Positions 23,398 to 37,251 of a stretch of DNA of 64,000 bases are shown here, piece by piece. The DNA lies in the NCBI GenBank assembly GCA_903813345.2, contig CAIIXF020000002.1, forward strand, positions 18,118,813-18,182,812, written 5' to 3'. The position numbers and the translations under genes are program-made. A model generated the notes under the pieces. It was not told where the DNA came from and did no database searches. It saw nothing but the letters and a program-made list of their open reading frames with translations. This DNA comes from Owenia fusiformis. Lineage: Eukaryota; Annelida; Polychaeta; Sabellida; Oweniidae. Within the stretch, counting starts at the first letter, position 1, and each line of letters starts with the position of its first letter.

Positions 23398-25851
23398 ACG
23401 GAAAGGTAGTAAAAACGAATATGCTTATTCATTAATTATCATATATGAAAAATGCGCATTGCATTTAGTTGTTTTTTTCTTTTTAAATTAACGAAAAAAT
23501 ATATACACAATATTTACAGTGTTCAATGCATAAACAATTGGTTGAGCACTTAACTATTTTTTCAATTTTGGGCCAGTGTAACACCCCCGCCTTCGTTAGA
23601 AAAGCTTAGTTGATAACGAAGTAATTGAGTAGAAAATTCAACGAAGGTTAGATCCCAACGAAGCTATTTTATTGTATACTATTTATTAGTTAACTACACG
23701 TATTTTCATCGAGTTCGTATCGGATACATTTGTTACGTTAACATCGAAATCGATTTTTAGGGCCATTCGATTACATTATCGTAGCTGGGCACAACCAAGT
23801 GTCCTAAAATCGATTTCATCGTGTAAATGTAGTACGGCTCACAATATATACAGTGTGTTTCAAAAAACACAACGCACAAAAACATCGCAAAATCACGAAA
23901 TCAGTAATTACTCCATCAATTCCACTTAGTTTACTATGAAGCTATCGAGAAAGCCTCGAAACAAAGCGTTTTTGCGAAAAGCCTCGAAGTAAAACATTTT
24001 CATGCAAAAAAGCCTCGAATCAAAGCATTTTTTGCGAAAAAAGCTTTCAACAAAAAAAACATTCCAAAAAGCCTCAAAATACGAAAACGACAATACGAGT
24101 TTTTCATGTAATACGCTCCAATACGATTTATTTCCCAGGGACAATACGATTTTTTCATGTAATACGATTCAATACGATTTTTATTCCTTTATATTTCTCT
24201 GGGAATACAGTAGATTTATGGAATAAACATATTATCCTATGGTCGGTTCAGAATATTGGAATTATCCCGAGGCCAATATAATATATCTGTCCGAGGGCCG
24301 CAGGTCCCAAGGGAAAATATATTATATTTGCCTCGGGATAATCCAAATATACTAAACCTCGTATAGGATAATATCTATACATATATCCCTCAGGATATAC
24401 CCTATATCCAAAACCTCTCAGTACATAACCCTTATATAGCCCTCGGGATATTCCCTGTATAAAAAACCTCACAGTGCACGACCCCTATATACTTTAGCAT
24501 GTGGCCCATTCAAAAAGTGTTGTGACCACAAAATATTGTCAAAACGTTGAAATCTAATTGAAAATATTCAAACTATTCTTCTTGACATTTTGAATATTTC
24601 AGCATTGATGTTTTGCAAGATATTTTCGGTTTTGTCTTATTTCTCACGTATCTCCACTTTAATCATTCGGAATTATAAAACGATGCAGTCGCACTAAATA
24701 TTGTAATATTGTTAGAGTAATGCTCGGATATTTAGAAATGATTCATCAAATCGTTTTCGCGCATTTACTCTTTAGAGGGCCAGTAATTTTGAATCCTAAA
24801 TGACCCAAAATATTTTTAATAATTGATGATATGTTTTTTGTACCATCAATAAACTTTGATATAAATCTTTTTCTGTTCAAAGCTCGAAGAAAATCTCTCA
24901 TGTAGAAACTAATCGAAAGAAAAGAGAAAGAAATTATTTGCCTTGAAAAAGTAATGCTTGAGTTCAATTTAGAACTTGTTATTCTGCTCAAAAAGTAAGT
25001 TTTGACGGACAAAAAGTTTGTGCAAGTACATTGGTTAAGGAAAACACAGAATGGAAAACCTCAACACAGGATTCCATTAGATGTGTTTTCATTAACCAAT
25101 AAATTAAAACATTATGGAGACATGTTTACAATGAGCAGACATTGCGTTTTATGATAAAAAACATCGCCGTTTTACTCGTTATACTACAAAAGTGACTCAA
25201 CTATACGTGCATCCTTCGATCGTAGGGCGTCAAGGCCATTTCAATTACCAGGGACTATACTAAGATTGTAGACAAAAACAAAGATGATAAATAATCTTTA
25301 AATTCTAATTTTAAAACGGTAAGTATTATCTTCCAAATATACACTTCCGTTCAGCAGAAGCTACATTCTTTATTTCTTTTCTTTATTTCCAATTATTTCA
25401 AAACGATTTCCTGACACTAAACAAAAAATCAAAGTCCATTAGCCTTTATGCAATTATCACGTTGTTGGGAGCGAGACATGCATAATTTAATGTTTTATAA
25501 CATCTCCATCCACAGCATCTACTGATTTATAACTGGTGTCGTTATGGCTATGGTCTTGAATAGCGCAAACGAAGAAAAAACATGTTTTCTATATACAAAG
25601 GAATTCGAACGTTCAAAAGTATCAATAACTTTGACAAATACAAAAAAGTAATGACTCATGTTGCTGGCTATTACCAGTCGTGTGCAGTTTGCATAGCATA
25701 AACAGGTGTGCGAAGACATGCAAAATCCAGTCCTTCAACATATAAAATAACACCAAGGTGACGAATTGCATGACAAAAGCGAACGACAACAATTGACGAT
25801 TTGCAGAAACGTTCATGTATGCCTGGCCTACAAGTGAACAAGATGTTAAAC
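23398..25851. other. Intergenic with short degenerate repeats
   Basis: No gene seen. 23935-24190 holds degenerate repeats of AAAGCCTCGAA and of CAATACGATTT. 24240-24490 holds repeated CCTCGGGATA/TATCCCGAGG phrases, related in wording to 7430-7500 in the outer TIR element. The rest is AT-rich and featureless. Confidence 0.45.
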
Positions 25852-28800
25852 ATGGAACATAACGCTACCAAACTGGACGGTGACGAAGAAAAAAAGCGGG
25901 GAATAAGTACTTATTTTAAAAGGTAGGTCCTCTGATTGGCATACAAGACTGCAGTTTAACTATTGAATTCCAATTTACGCATGTTTTAACAATCTAAAGC
26001 TTTTGCATGTATTTGCATATTTTGACTTGCAATTAATATAGAATGAATGAAAATATCAACTGCAGTTGTAAGATCTGAAAGGAAACAATGACGGGAACAA
26101 GGTTTACGATATTCTAACATTTTAAGGGGGTGTCCCAGAATACTTATGTAGAAAATGAATAGGGAGGTTAAACAACACGTTTGAGAGAACTTGTGAGATT
26201 ACTATTTCATCTCAGCAGCTGTTTTCTCAGGAAAAAATGTCCTCAAAAGTGGGCAAGTAATTACTTCGGAGAACAATTATCATAAGAGGATTATAATTTT
26301 ACATAATTCTCGTACTTGTTTTTTTAAAACGTGGAACTGAACCTCCCTTCTAACTACCTGAATGAACATCAATTTATCATGCGCGAACGATCCAAAGACA
26401 CGTACGGCTACATGAATTGACAGTTTCATAAAATAAAACAGTGGAGATATGTATAAAAAACAATCTATTTTGATTTGATCTTTTCAAAAGTAATTCTACA
26501 TTAGCAATTTCATGGTCTATATTCAGCCTTTATGGGCAAAAAATACTTCAAGGTGAGATATTGTAAACATGTACGATGCACTGTACATGTATTGTATACT
26601 ATGCATTTTAAAAACAAAATAGAGAAAATAAATAAACAAAGAAAATATGGTTATGTATTTTGAATTAGAAATTTTAGATTAGTAAAAGCACAATAATTAT
26701 CGATTAGTAAATAAATGTTTTTCACAATGCCGTCAATCTGTTATTCCACCTTTAAATACATAATTGGCAATACATTTTGGACCAAACAGAAGAGCCGAAA
26801 AGGTTTAGTGTTCAACGATCGTTATTAATGAATATATCATTTTTAAAAACTATTTTTCAGGTACCGAAAAAAGATCAAACACGTCATTGACTCCCCATCC
26901 ATTCTAATTTTCGTTGCGTTTCTGGCCATATTGGACGCTACATTCGTTGTCTCCCAGCTCATTATAGATGTTATCATCGTTAGACGTAAGTATTAACAAT
27001 ATCATTACTTGAGAACATTTCGTTGAACGTCATTATTACATTCAATCAAAAGAAAGTCATATGATTTGAAGATCTTAGCGTAGATATAAAGCACTAATAG
27101 GTGATAATTATCTTAACTAACTGAGAAAAATAGAAGAAATAATAGTCATAGCATTAGCAGTAAGTTTATTGATCTAAAGAACAAGAGAGAAGAAATTATT
27201 AAATAGTTAGTTCAAAAACAAGATAACACGAATCTAGGGCTCATTATTTGTCTTGTAAGCATCATAAAGGAGTAATATGAGTCAAATATAGCATCAGCCC
27301 ACTTACCTTTTAGCAAATATTTTATTTATTGATCACCCTGTATACAGTTTTTGTTTTCTCCAAAATTATTCTATTGTATTTATCGCATTGTGTTGCGTTG
27401 CGTTGTACTATTGTAATACAATACGTTATATGTAAATTGCGATGCATTGCATTGCATTGAATTGTATTTTAGTGTCACGGGCATATTTTACAGATAATAC
27501 TAGTAAATCTTTCATACAGTTCAAGTGGACATTGGCTTATAAGACATTGCTTATCAAATCTATTAAATCTATTAATGCAAAAGAAATTATATGTAATAAT
27601 TCCATAGGTATCTGGCAATCATTGATGCGTACAGACAATATATATACGCAATATAGAAGTAAGAAAAAATCAGTTCCTGCAATCAGATCCTGAATATGTC
27701 TTTTAATCTACTTGAAAATTAATAATGTAATGATGATTTTAAGTCGAATCCAGCAGGGCTAAAATTTTGGAGGCATTTTTATTTTTTATTTTGATTTCCT
27801 CATTTTTCTTAACTATCATATAGTTTATATTATATCTGCGGTCAGAAACCTTTCTACGGTCGTCTTGGAATTTCTGTGATTAGGTAATAGCAGTCACATT
27901 TACCATGGCAGCCGTCCGGCGTATTTTGATTTTCAGGAGACATGCATAAAATCTATGGTTGCCATAAGGCTGATGATGTCGCACGGTCAGCGTAGGGCGA
28001 ATCTGCGGGTAAAGGCAGGGCAACCACACTGAGGCCATAGGTCAATTGTAACCCCTAAAATCCAAGAGCAGTCGCAGGTCAACTGTGGAACATTTCCGCG
28101 GTCTGACTATACGGCTTGTTAATTTTTACGGTAACTGCAGAAATGCAGTTATAACTCCCAAGTTAGATTTCTACGGCGAGCCCACCGCCAGTGAAATACT
28201 TGATACGCCGTACGGAGACCGTAAGGCGACCGTAGTTTACCTACGCTCGCAGTAGAAATTTACTGATTTCAAGGAACTACGTTCCACGTACAGTTGAGAT
28301 TTAAAACAATGCTCATAGCGTATAAAAACATGGAATAAATATTGGATTTGAATGATATTGAGATGTGAATTGCGCCTCAGCACATTTGCTCTACGGTGGC
28401 CGTATTTAAACTTCACAAAATCGATTTAGAAAATGCATGGTACTGCTTATCCCTATATTTCAGGCTGCATATTTACCTCGATTTTGGAAAGCTACAGTCG
28501 CCGTATGGTTGCCGTAGATCAAATGTGAATGCGACCTTAGATTTAGTGTTCATTGATACTATATTCCACAATTTACGGCGATTGAAACTCTTATACGCGT
28601 TAATTAAGACCGTATATCTGATGTAAATAAAATGATGTCATGTACCATTTTATACGATGCGCTTGCCACATTTCCTCCCCGCCTGTAATTTTCTACTTCA
28701 ACGCGCGTAAAATGAGCGTAAAATTAACCAGCGCATGTGATTGAACGCACGTAATAAAGGTAAGTGTTTGATGTCTTGACCCACGTAATTTATGTCTTAC

Positions 28801-31800
28801 AGGCGTAAACAAACGTCTGCATTCATCGGTTAGATTCGCCAACCATGAAAACAGGTTTCTACGATATGAAAACACATATATCAGAATTTTTCTTAAGAAA
28901 TACCTCCTAAAGAAACATAGTAGGTATTTCCCAAGAAAAATGCTGATATGTGTGTATAAAGACATTTAAAGGGTCAGAGTCTGTAATTCCGATGCTAAAT
29001 AAACCAAAAATATTATTTTTGAAATATATAATAATCTGAAACTGACTTTCTTCTCTGAAGATATTATATTTTGAAAAAATCCCCCAATAACCTAGCCAAG
29101 GTCTAAATTGAATTCATTACATGTTTTTATATTGAAAAGGTATTAATTCATGAAAAGGTTCAGTAAAAATGTTCAATGCTTCAAACATCTCATCCAGGTC
29201 ATTAATTGTTTCTTCAAATCATCCAGTCTTACATCAGTCTGGGACTACATTGAGGTTAAGTTAACGATGAGGACAAACCATCCTGACATGTTAAGATTCT
29301 TGTCTATTCATCTATTTTGCAAAAATAGTGCTTAACCTTTATATACCCAGAATGACGGATATGTCTGTCACGAATAAAATCAATTTGGAACCCAGAAGGA
29401 CATATATATGTCACAGAAGTTTTCACTAAAACTGCTCTAACTTTGGTAATTGCTATCCAATCTTCACAAATTATGTTTTAAAATGTATGTAATGGGTCTA
29501 TGTTTACTATTCTTATAATGACGTTAGTTTTTTCTGGTAAACAAATTAATAGCATGTCATTAGCATTACCATGGCATTACAGAAAGGTAAATATATTTAC
29601 ATAGTTAGTTAGTTCCATTGATCACACGCACAAAAGCTGGTCACGGTGAACCGATAAACCGCCAAAACGTGCTTGATCTTAGTTTCTTTCCAATAGGACA
29701 ACGACAGTTCAGAAATTTTTGCAAATCACTCGAGCGATCTTTGTTGAACTCGACTGGATACATACTTTAGCTTACCTTGGTTTAATGCTTGAAAACATGA
29801 ATATGTATTTTGAATAAGAATCTTACAATCTGTTTTCGAGATTTTAAACTAACTGCCTTAGCTTCTGGATTCGCCAGTGGCATCTGTAACCATTTGCAAT
29901 TGAACAGTAAAGCGATTTTCCCGAAAATATAATGACGATTTTTTTTTAACATATTATTTATTTCCTTCATAATCAAAAAATACACAAAATATCTACTACC
30001 AATCGCCATAGGCATTCTAGGTAGTTTAAATTACAATAGAGGATTAATTACAGTAATCATAATCATGAAAAGATTTAGTAGCTACCGCACGTCCAGGAGC
30101 ACAAGACGAAAACAATGTGGAATTTCAAAAAGGTGTAAAATACTTAGTTTTAGCAGGTTCTTAAAAGAATTATATAGTTTGTCAATTGATTTAATCCCTT
30201 TGAAAACTCCTGAACAATCAAATCACAACGTCCAAGAATATTCCCAAAATCCAAATGTTCTCTTTAATGTGCTAAATATGAACGACCATTTTGGATTTAA
30301 TTATTTCGTGTACCAAATGGACCTATTTTTTTATAAAAGGGTCTATACAATAATTAGTAATACGCAGAAGGTATATCACCGTAACAAATATTTATAGACA
30401 AAACTTTTCTTTATATATTTTTCAGGGCTTCTTGAAAAAAACATTGCTTCCACATGGACTTTATCAAACGCCCTGAAGGACGCATACCCTGCCGACTTCC
30501 ATTGCTTCGACGAGAATCATTACGATTTAGGGAATTTAGAGGATCTTGTATCTTTTCTCAACCACGGGGATGATAACCATGGAGACGATAAATACCAGGG
30601 AGATGGAGTCCATGAGGAAAGGAGGAAGCGCCACCTGCAAACTAGAAGTAAATACATTCAAGATAATCGAGTACTGTCAAGAGTTCTACGTGCTGCCATG
30701 CGAAACATGCATTCACAAGATAAGACAATAAACGGAATTCGGAACGATGAAGGACCTCCAAGTAGGCGTATTCAAAAACGTGGATCGGGGACAATCAAAA
30801 ATGACACTATCTTGGCGAAAAATTCGACATTTGAAAATCACGGGTGTCCAAATGTAACCGAAGACAATCACCATGACGGAGAGCATGATCTCGAACATAC
30901 TCTCGCGCATGCTTTTCATATAGGAAGTCTCGTTGTGCTCACTCTGATGGTATTTGAGGTAAGTATTTGTTTCCATGTGTTTTATTGGCTTGCCTACTCG
31001 TTGGCAGTATGATGTGTTTCTTAACAGTAGTATCAATACGTTATATATAGTTCATGACAACACAATTTACATTCATTTACATTACTTAACACACACTACA
31101 CAATCAAAAATGGCAAAGGAACTGAATGCTCGAACTGCCCGAAGTCTGATGAAATGCTATAAATATATTGCGCATAATTGCCCACGAAATTCATTATACA
31201 GTTGTCGAATGTGACCCAAATAACGTATGAAATGATTTCATTTTTAGAAAGTTCTACACATACAAGCTCACGGGAAAAAGATTTTCAAAGATAGGCTACA
31301 GGTAAGATTCGATGCCTCAAATCTCAATCTTCAGAATAGTTTAGAAGTACAATTACGATTAATGGCATCGAGCTGACCTTCGACTTTGAAAACAACCATT
31401 TTGGAGAGTTTTGGAAAATACAAGATCCGTCAAGGAATGATATGAGCAAATAAAAGTTAAACAATTACGTAAAATCACGAGAAAATGGCTGATTTCATAC
31501 ATTTACTATTATAACGCGGTAAACACGATACAAAAATATGTCATATTCCGCAACGAATATGGCATATTCACTTGCGGTGTATGACAGATTCACCTGCGGT
31601 ATATGGCATACACACTAACCAGTGAGAACGTGATACGGAAGTACGCAATTGTCAATTGCATCGATTGAACGAACAAGTATGAAACGTTATAAATTATTAT
31701 AATGACTACTGAATCAACAGTACTGTGTATCGAATATATTTACTTAGCAGAAGTCACCAGTCACCAATCTCGCGAAATAAACGTATTCAATCAATTCAGG

Positions 31801-34800
31801 ATTCATATATTAGTACTCGACGCACTAACTATATTAGTAATCCAGCGTAGTTTTACATTTAGAGTCGATTCTCGCAACCAATCAAATCAAAAGGCTTTCT
31901 GTATCACGTTTTCACCTGCGGTAAATGTCATATTCACCTGCGGTATATGGCATATTCCGCAAGTGATTATGACATATTCCGCAAGTAAGTATCGGGTATT
32001 CACTGGAATCAATGTATCGCATATTCACTGCGGAGTATCGCATACTCACCTGCGGAATATGCCATATACCGCAGGTGAGTATGGCATATTCACCCGTATC
32101 ACAAATACCGCGCAACCATGAATGTATGCCATATACCGCGTAACAACTATAAGCAAAACTGATGAAGAATGTGTTAATTCAACAATGTCATGCATCATCA
32201 CATGGCATCTTTTTTTGCATCAATGTATGTGTTCGACCACTTAATTCCTATGCAGATCGAATGAGAAATGTTTATTGTTAGTATTTTAAAGTTTAGTGGA
32301 TGATATTTGATCTAGAAATGACATGATTTGTTGGATAAAAACATTCGTTTTCGAATTACCTATCTTCGGCCATTTATAGGTAATAACGTATCGTAAACCC
32401 TGTAACTTAGGTAAAATACCACTTAGCGTAATTACAAACTACGTATAGGTATAGGTAAATGGGTTATTTACGCTAATATTAAATGTATGTTTTTAACTGC
32501 TACGCTTCTAAGATATGAAATCTATTGAAAAGGTCCCATGTTACCATTGCGTAAAAGTCAACCTTTTAGCTATAAATCAAGGAGATTGTGTCTCCATGAC
32601 CTCCTGCAAAAATCGTACGAGATCTCTCCGTGCATTGTCCGTTTTACGGGCGTAATAACTTTGAATACTATTTTGATGATTCACATTTAAGAAGAAAAAC
32701 ACTTAAAATGCTTAATAGGGTAACATATTTTTGAACCAGTGATAAACAAAATAATTAATCGTGAGACCATATGACCTCTCTTCAAGGTCGACTTCTTGGG
32801 AGCTAAAGAGACCGGTTTTCAGAGCCGGTTTCTAGAAGTCATTTGACAAAACCGGCTTTTTAGATAATGCAGGAACCGGCTTTTAACAGTTTATACCAAT
32901 TTGTCTAAATGCCTTCAACCAGTTATCTTGCTTGCGTTTGAGGATACATGGATAGTAATTTACCATGATGAATAAAACGCAATTGCTTTTAAAGGTGTTT
33001 GATGGATTTGTTGTGATCTTATCTTGGATCCTTGATCTGACTCTCATTGACGGGATCTGGGCATGGGCGGAAGTGGACGCAGCTTTGATCCTTATAATCA
33101 TTTCTCCTTGGAGGGTCATCCGTATTGTTAACTGTAAGTATAGAGTCGATATATATTTAGACCCTGTACATATATGTACACCTTACTTTTTCTTCTTGAG
33201 GAAGAAAACAGGTAAAATACATGTAAGGTCTTGCTGCAAAACGTGTTCAGTCTGTCACTGCAGAGCAAAAATTGCCAAATTTGTGCGTTTTTTAACTGGT
33301 CTTTACAAGGGTTGAATATTTTTGCAGGTTTTGTTATGACCTTCAAGGAGAGATATAAGATCCACATACGTCTTATTCAAAGGCAAGCACGGTCGAGTGA
33401 AAAGAAAGCAAAAGTAGCTACCAGCAAGATGACACGAATCGAGGTAAATATTCAGTTACAATAATATTAGAAAAGTTAAAAGGTTTAAGTTAAAAAGAAA
33501 ATGCTGAGATCAATCTATTGAATCAATCTATCAATCAAAAAATTATACCATACCATACATTCTTAAGATTCTAAATTAAATATATTCGAAAAGGTTGTAT
33601 AAAGTAATTTTTAATTGTATTGCTTTGTATATATTGTTGTATTGTAATGTTTTGTATTGTTATTGTAATGTATTGCATTGTTTTGCCCTTAGTGTTCTGT
33701 GCAAAACCCAAATTGTATTCATAAAATATTTCAAGAAAAAGACACTTTGCAATATGTTTTATTGGACACTTAATGTTTTTTATTTAGAGGGAGATATTGC
33801 ATCTTAGAGATCTAGCTGCAGATCATGGTGCAACTGATGAAGCGATTGAACTGTGCACTAACAAGAGTTCGGAAGGTAATCATGATTGTTTCAACATATA
33901 GTACACTAAATCTATTCTAAATGCTCGAATGCCTAAGGATACATAAATTCAAAAGTAAAATCCGATGGCGTTAATCACACTTAAATGTTTTAAGAGTTTA
34001 CATTTTTCTTTAAGCTTCTTTAATATTTCATCTTTATCCTCACAATTTGCAGTAGCAGATATTACCAGAAAACATCATCTGAATTGATGGCTCTCACCGA
34101 CGTGATTGTTTTTATCAAAGATTCATTGAATTCGGCAAAAGTCATTTGCCTTTTGCAACTAATGTACTATGTTTTCAAAGACCGATTGATCTTCCGCACC
34201 ACTTTAATTTGTGTTCATTTCAGATGAAATCACTCGCAAAACGGGAAAATACTTTAATATTATGTCACGCATTACGAATATTCTCCTAACGACGTTGACC
34301 ATGCGAAATGACGGAACGAAAAATGATGATGAAGACGACGATCCAGAACAGGGAGGTACGTACATAAAAATGAAGATAATGGGGGTACCCCTCCTTCTTT
34401 GGAGAGCTGTATGGAAGCGTCAAAAATGAAAATCACAATGATTTGGGGATAAAATTTCGCTAATTTGATTTGATTAACATTAAATTATATTTCTCAGGAC
34501 CATATTAAGAAATTGAATTAAAATTCAAAAATAAAGACTATCCAAACATACATTTTGTATAAATCTTTGTAGTGTATTGATTGGTTTGTCATAAGTAACA
34601 ACTCTTTGCTCTCAGTCTAGTTTGAACATAATTATTAACTCATAGTCAACAAGATGAGATCAATTCTTAAAGTCTTACGAACATTTTCTTATTATTGATT
34701 TAATTTTAGATGATACGCCTGAAACGCCTGGAATACGGAGATGTCTTTCTGCGGTGGAGTTGGAGGAAATTCAACATGACCTCAAGGAATGCAGGTAAAA

Positions 34801-36914
34801 TACTTATGCCAACTCCATTGGCAGTGTCTCGGAATATTATGTTGAAACTAGCACTCCAACGAAGTATATACTTTCTCGACATTCGCGCGTACACTAAACT
34901 TTCAGCGAATGTTTCCAAAGCGAAGATTGCTCACTTATGTACCATTTCATTTAGTATTAATTGTACTAAGACAAATCACTACTTCATGTGTCATATAGAT
35001 GTCAGATCACTTAAGGGCTGGGCTTTACTCAACGTTCCATTGATTTTTGATATTACTGTCAATATCATTTCTCTTTGAAATATTTGAAAGAATCTAAAGC
35101 CTGCTGCTTCACAAACCATTGAACTATGTGCCTTTTCTCTCCCCAATGAAATTGTAATACGGGTAACTTAACGAAATCGTCCAAATTGAATTATTAAACG
35201 TCCTTTGTCTTTCAGCATTGCTGTTGAGACTAGATTTGCACATCTTGATGAAACGAAAGTGCGCCCTGTAGAAACAATAGCATTTCCTGTGGAAACCATG
35301 GTACATTTTGGAGATACATCCGCACAGCCTGTAGTAACAACAGCAACGCAGTCTGAAGAAAAGAAAACACCCCCTGTATATACAATGGTACACTCAGCGG
35401 AGAAGACGGTGAATCCTATATTTACAGTCGTTCATTCTGGGAAAACGGCAACGCGCCAATCTAGACACCCTCTAGATACAAGGGAGCTCTCCCGAGAAAA
35501 TCTAAAGAAACTTATCTCTGACACGACGGTGAACTCTGGAGACAAGACAAGACATCCTGTATACACAATTGTTCACACAGGAAAAACGACGCCTCACCCT
35601 CCAAATAGAAGGGTACACTTTGGAGACAGTACTCTTCCGCCTGGAGATACAATGGTACACTCTGTGGAAATGACTGCACACCCTGTAGATACAATGGCAC
35701 AATCTGAAAAAATGACTGTACAACCGTTGAAGGAAAATAAGAAAATGACAGTGCAACCATTGAATGCAGTTGCAGACTCTAAGGCACCGACTGTACAACA
35801 GTTCAATTCAAATGTGCATTCTGATGAAACGCACCAGTTGGATACTATTGAACACTCTAAGGAGTCAACTGTGCAACCTTTGGATACAACTGTTCATCCT
35901 GGGAACACGACTGTGCAACAGTTGGATAGAACTATACATTCTGAAACGTCGAATGTACAATCATTGAATACAATCGAATGCTCTAAGGAGACAACTCTGC
36001 AACCGTTGAATAAAACTATACATTCTGATGAAACGACTGTGCAACCGTTGGACACAACTGTACATTCTGAGGAAACGACTGTGCAACCGTTGGACACAAC
36101 TGTACATTCTGAGGAAACGATTGAACAACAATTTGATGAAACTGTACATTGTGAAGACACGAATGTTCAACCATTGGATACAATGGAACAATCCAAGGAT
36201 ACAACTGTGCAACCGTTGGATACAACTGTACATTCCGAGGAGAAGACTGTGCGACCGTTGGATATAACTGTACATTCGGAAGAAACGAATGTACAACCGT
36301 TGGATACAACTGTACATTCTAATGAAACGACTGTTCAACCGCTGAATTTAACTGTAAATTCTGAGAAAACGCATGACCAACCGTTGGATACAAAGGTTAA
36401 CACTAAGAAAATAACTATTTCACAGTTGGATACGACTGTACATTCTGGAATGACTGAACAACAATTGGATAGAACTGTACATTCTGAGGAAACGACTGGA
36501 CAACCATTGGATACAAATGTACATTTTACGATTGAACAACCGTTGGATACAACTGTACATTCTAGGGAAATGACTATTCAACCGTCGGATACAAATATAC
36601 GCCCTAGGGAAACGATTGTTGAACCGTTTGATACAACTATACATCCTGGGGAAACGACTGTACATCCGTTCGATACAACTGTTCATTCTGAGGAAAGGAC
36701 TGGACAACATGTACATAAACTCGAACATTCTGGAGAACCGACTAAACACACTTTACAAAATGTGGATACAACGGTAAACTCTGCGGAAACTTCTGTACAC
36801 CCGGTAGATACAACGGCAAATTCTGGGAAAACGACAATACACCATTTGGATGCAACGGTAGACTCTGAGGAAACGATGGGACGCCCTGAACATACAGTAG
36901 TGTACTTTGAATGA
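25852..36914 (+). CDS. Hv1-type voltage-gated proton channel with giant repeat tail, paralogue A, 10 exons, 1013 aa
   Basis: Exons: 25852-25922, 26861-26985, 30426-30958, 31248-31301, 32995-33133, 33328-33443, 33788-33875, 34224-34355, 34710-34794 and 35216-36914. All junction phases agree (3042 nt). S1 (about 38-62) has the selectivity Asp in 'AILDATFVV' (Asp49) and Asp60. S2 has His230 and Glu243 at the human His140/Glu153 spacing. S3 'FDGFVVILSWILD' has Asp264 and Asp275. S4 reads 'IISPWRVIRIVN': Arg301, Arg304 and Asn307 match human R2, R3 and Asn214, but Ser298 replaces R1. A short coiled coil follows (to about 375), then acidic linkers and a 566-residue repeat tail. The S1-S2 loop is about 155 residues, His/Asp-rich, with RRKR at 131-134. 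The family conducts protons across membranes as a dimer. The start is set by equal exon-1 length (71 nt) in both paralogues. Confidence 0.88.
27840..28620. repeat. CCGTA/TACGG motif-rich island in channel A intron 2
   Basis: A relatively GC-rich block in an AT-rich intron where CTACGG, CCGTAG and close variants recur many times on both strands. It looks like an old degenerate element. No TIR or frame found. Confidence 0.35.
31514..32140. mobile_element. Palindrome-rich TIR element, copy 1
   Basis: Ends CGCGGTA and TACCGCG, with TAA on each side (31511-31513 and 32141-32143), a 3-bp target duplication as in PIF/Harbinger elements. Both arms are made of many copies of a phrase like CCGCAGGTGAATATG in both orientations. 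The unique centre is about 280 bp. An inverted copy is at 60394-61011. It lies in intron 4 of channel A. The frame running through it is an artefact. Confidence 0.78.
35216..36914 (+). repeat. Repeat-tail exon of channel A
   Basis: The last coding exon (1699 nt) encodes about 40 imperfect copies of a 12-14-residue unit such as 'TTVQPLDTTVHSEE'. The first units are more diverged ('PVETMVHFGDTSAQ'), the middle ones most regular (36010-36350), consistent with recent expansion there. It is rich in Thr, Val, Glu, Pro and His, poor in hydrophobic residues, and should be disordered and cytosolic. Long frames on the opposite strand are by-products of the repeat. Confidence 0.85.
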
Positions 36915-37110
36915 ACTGTACAGAAGTAAACTTTGAAGAAACGATGGTACACCCTGTAGATACAGTAGTGTACTTTGAATGAACTGTACAGAAGTACACT
37001 TTGAAGAAACGATGGTACACCCTGTAGATACAGTAGTGTACTTTGAATGAACTGTGCAGAAGTACACTTTGAAGAAACGATGGTACACCCTGTAGATACA
37101 GTAGTGTATT
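36901..37110. repeat. 68-bp tandem repeat across the channel A stop codon
   Basis: The phrase TGTACTTTGAATGAACTG recurs at 36901, 36969 and 37037, and a degenerate unit starts at 37105. The period is 68 bp, not a multiple of three. Each unit still contains tail-like coding words in changing frames. The stop codon TGA lies in the first unit. Confidence 0.85.
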
Positions 37111-37245
37111 TTTGAGAGACAACGGGCTATACCGTGGAAGAATCTTTTAACTTTTGGAGGAAACTGTATATATGAATATAAACAGGATATTTTAGCTCAC
37201 AACGAATTAATATATTACCTTAGTTAGCCTCTTCTGAAACTCGTA

Positions 37246-37251
37246 AATAAA
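37246..37251 (+). terminator. Candidate poly(A) signal of channel A
   Basis: AATAAA about 330 bp after the stop codon. Confidence 0.4.

Noticed and set aside
26861-26985. Reading the channel genes as a generic voltage-gated cation channel fragment
   Set aside because: There is no pore loop or S5-S6; a lone four-helix sensor with the S1 Asp, S2 Glu, S4 Trp-Arg...Asn and coiled coil fits Hv1.
31702-32121. 139-codon frame in channel A intron 4
   Set aside because: Runs through the palindromic words of a dispersed element; the copy at 60364 gives unrelated frames.
35502-37122. Long minus-strand frames opposite the channel A tail
   Set aside because: They arise because the tandem repeat has few stops in several frames. 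They have no splice context, and the plus strand has full exon support.
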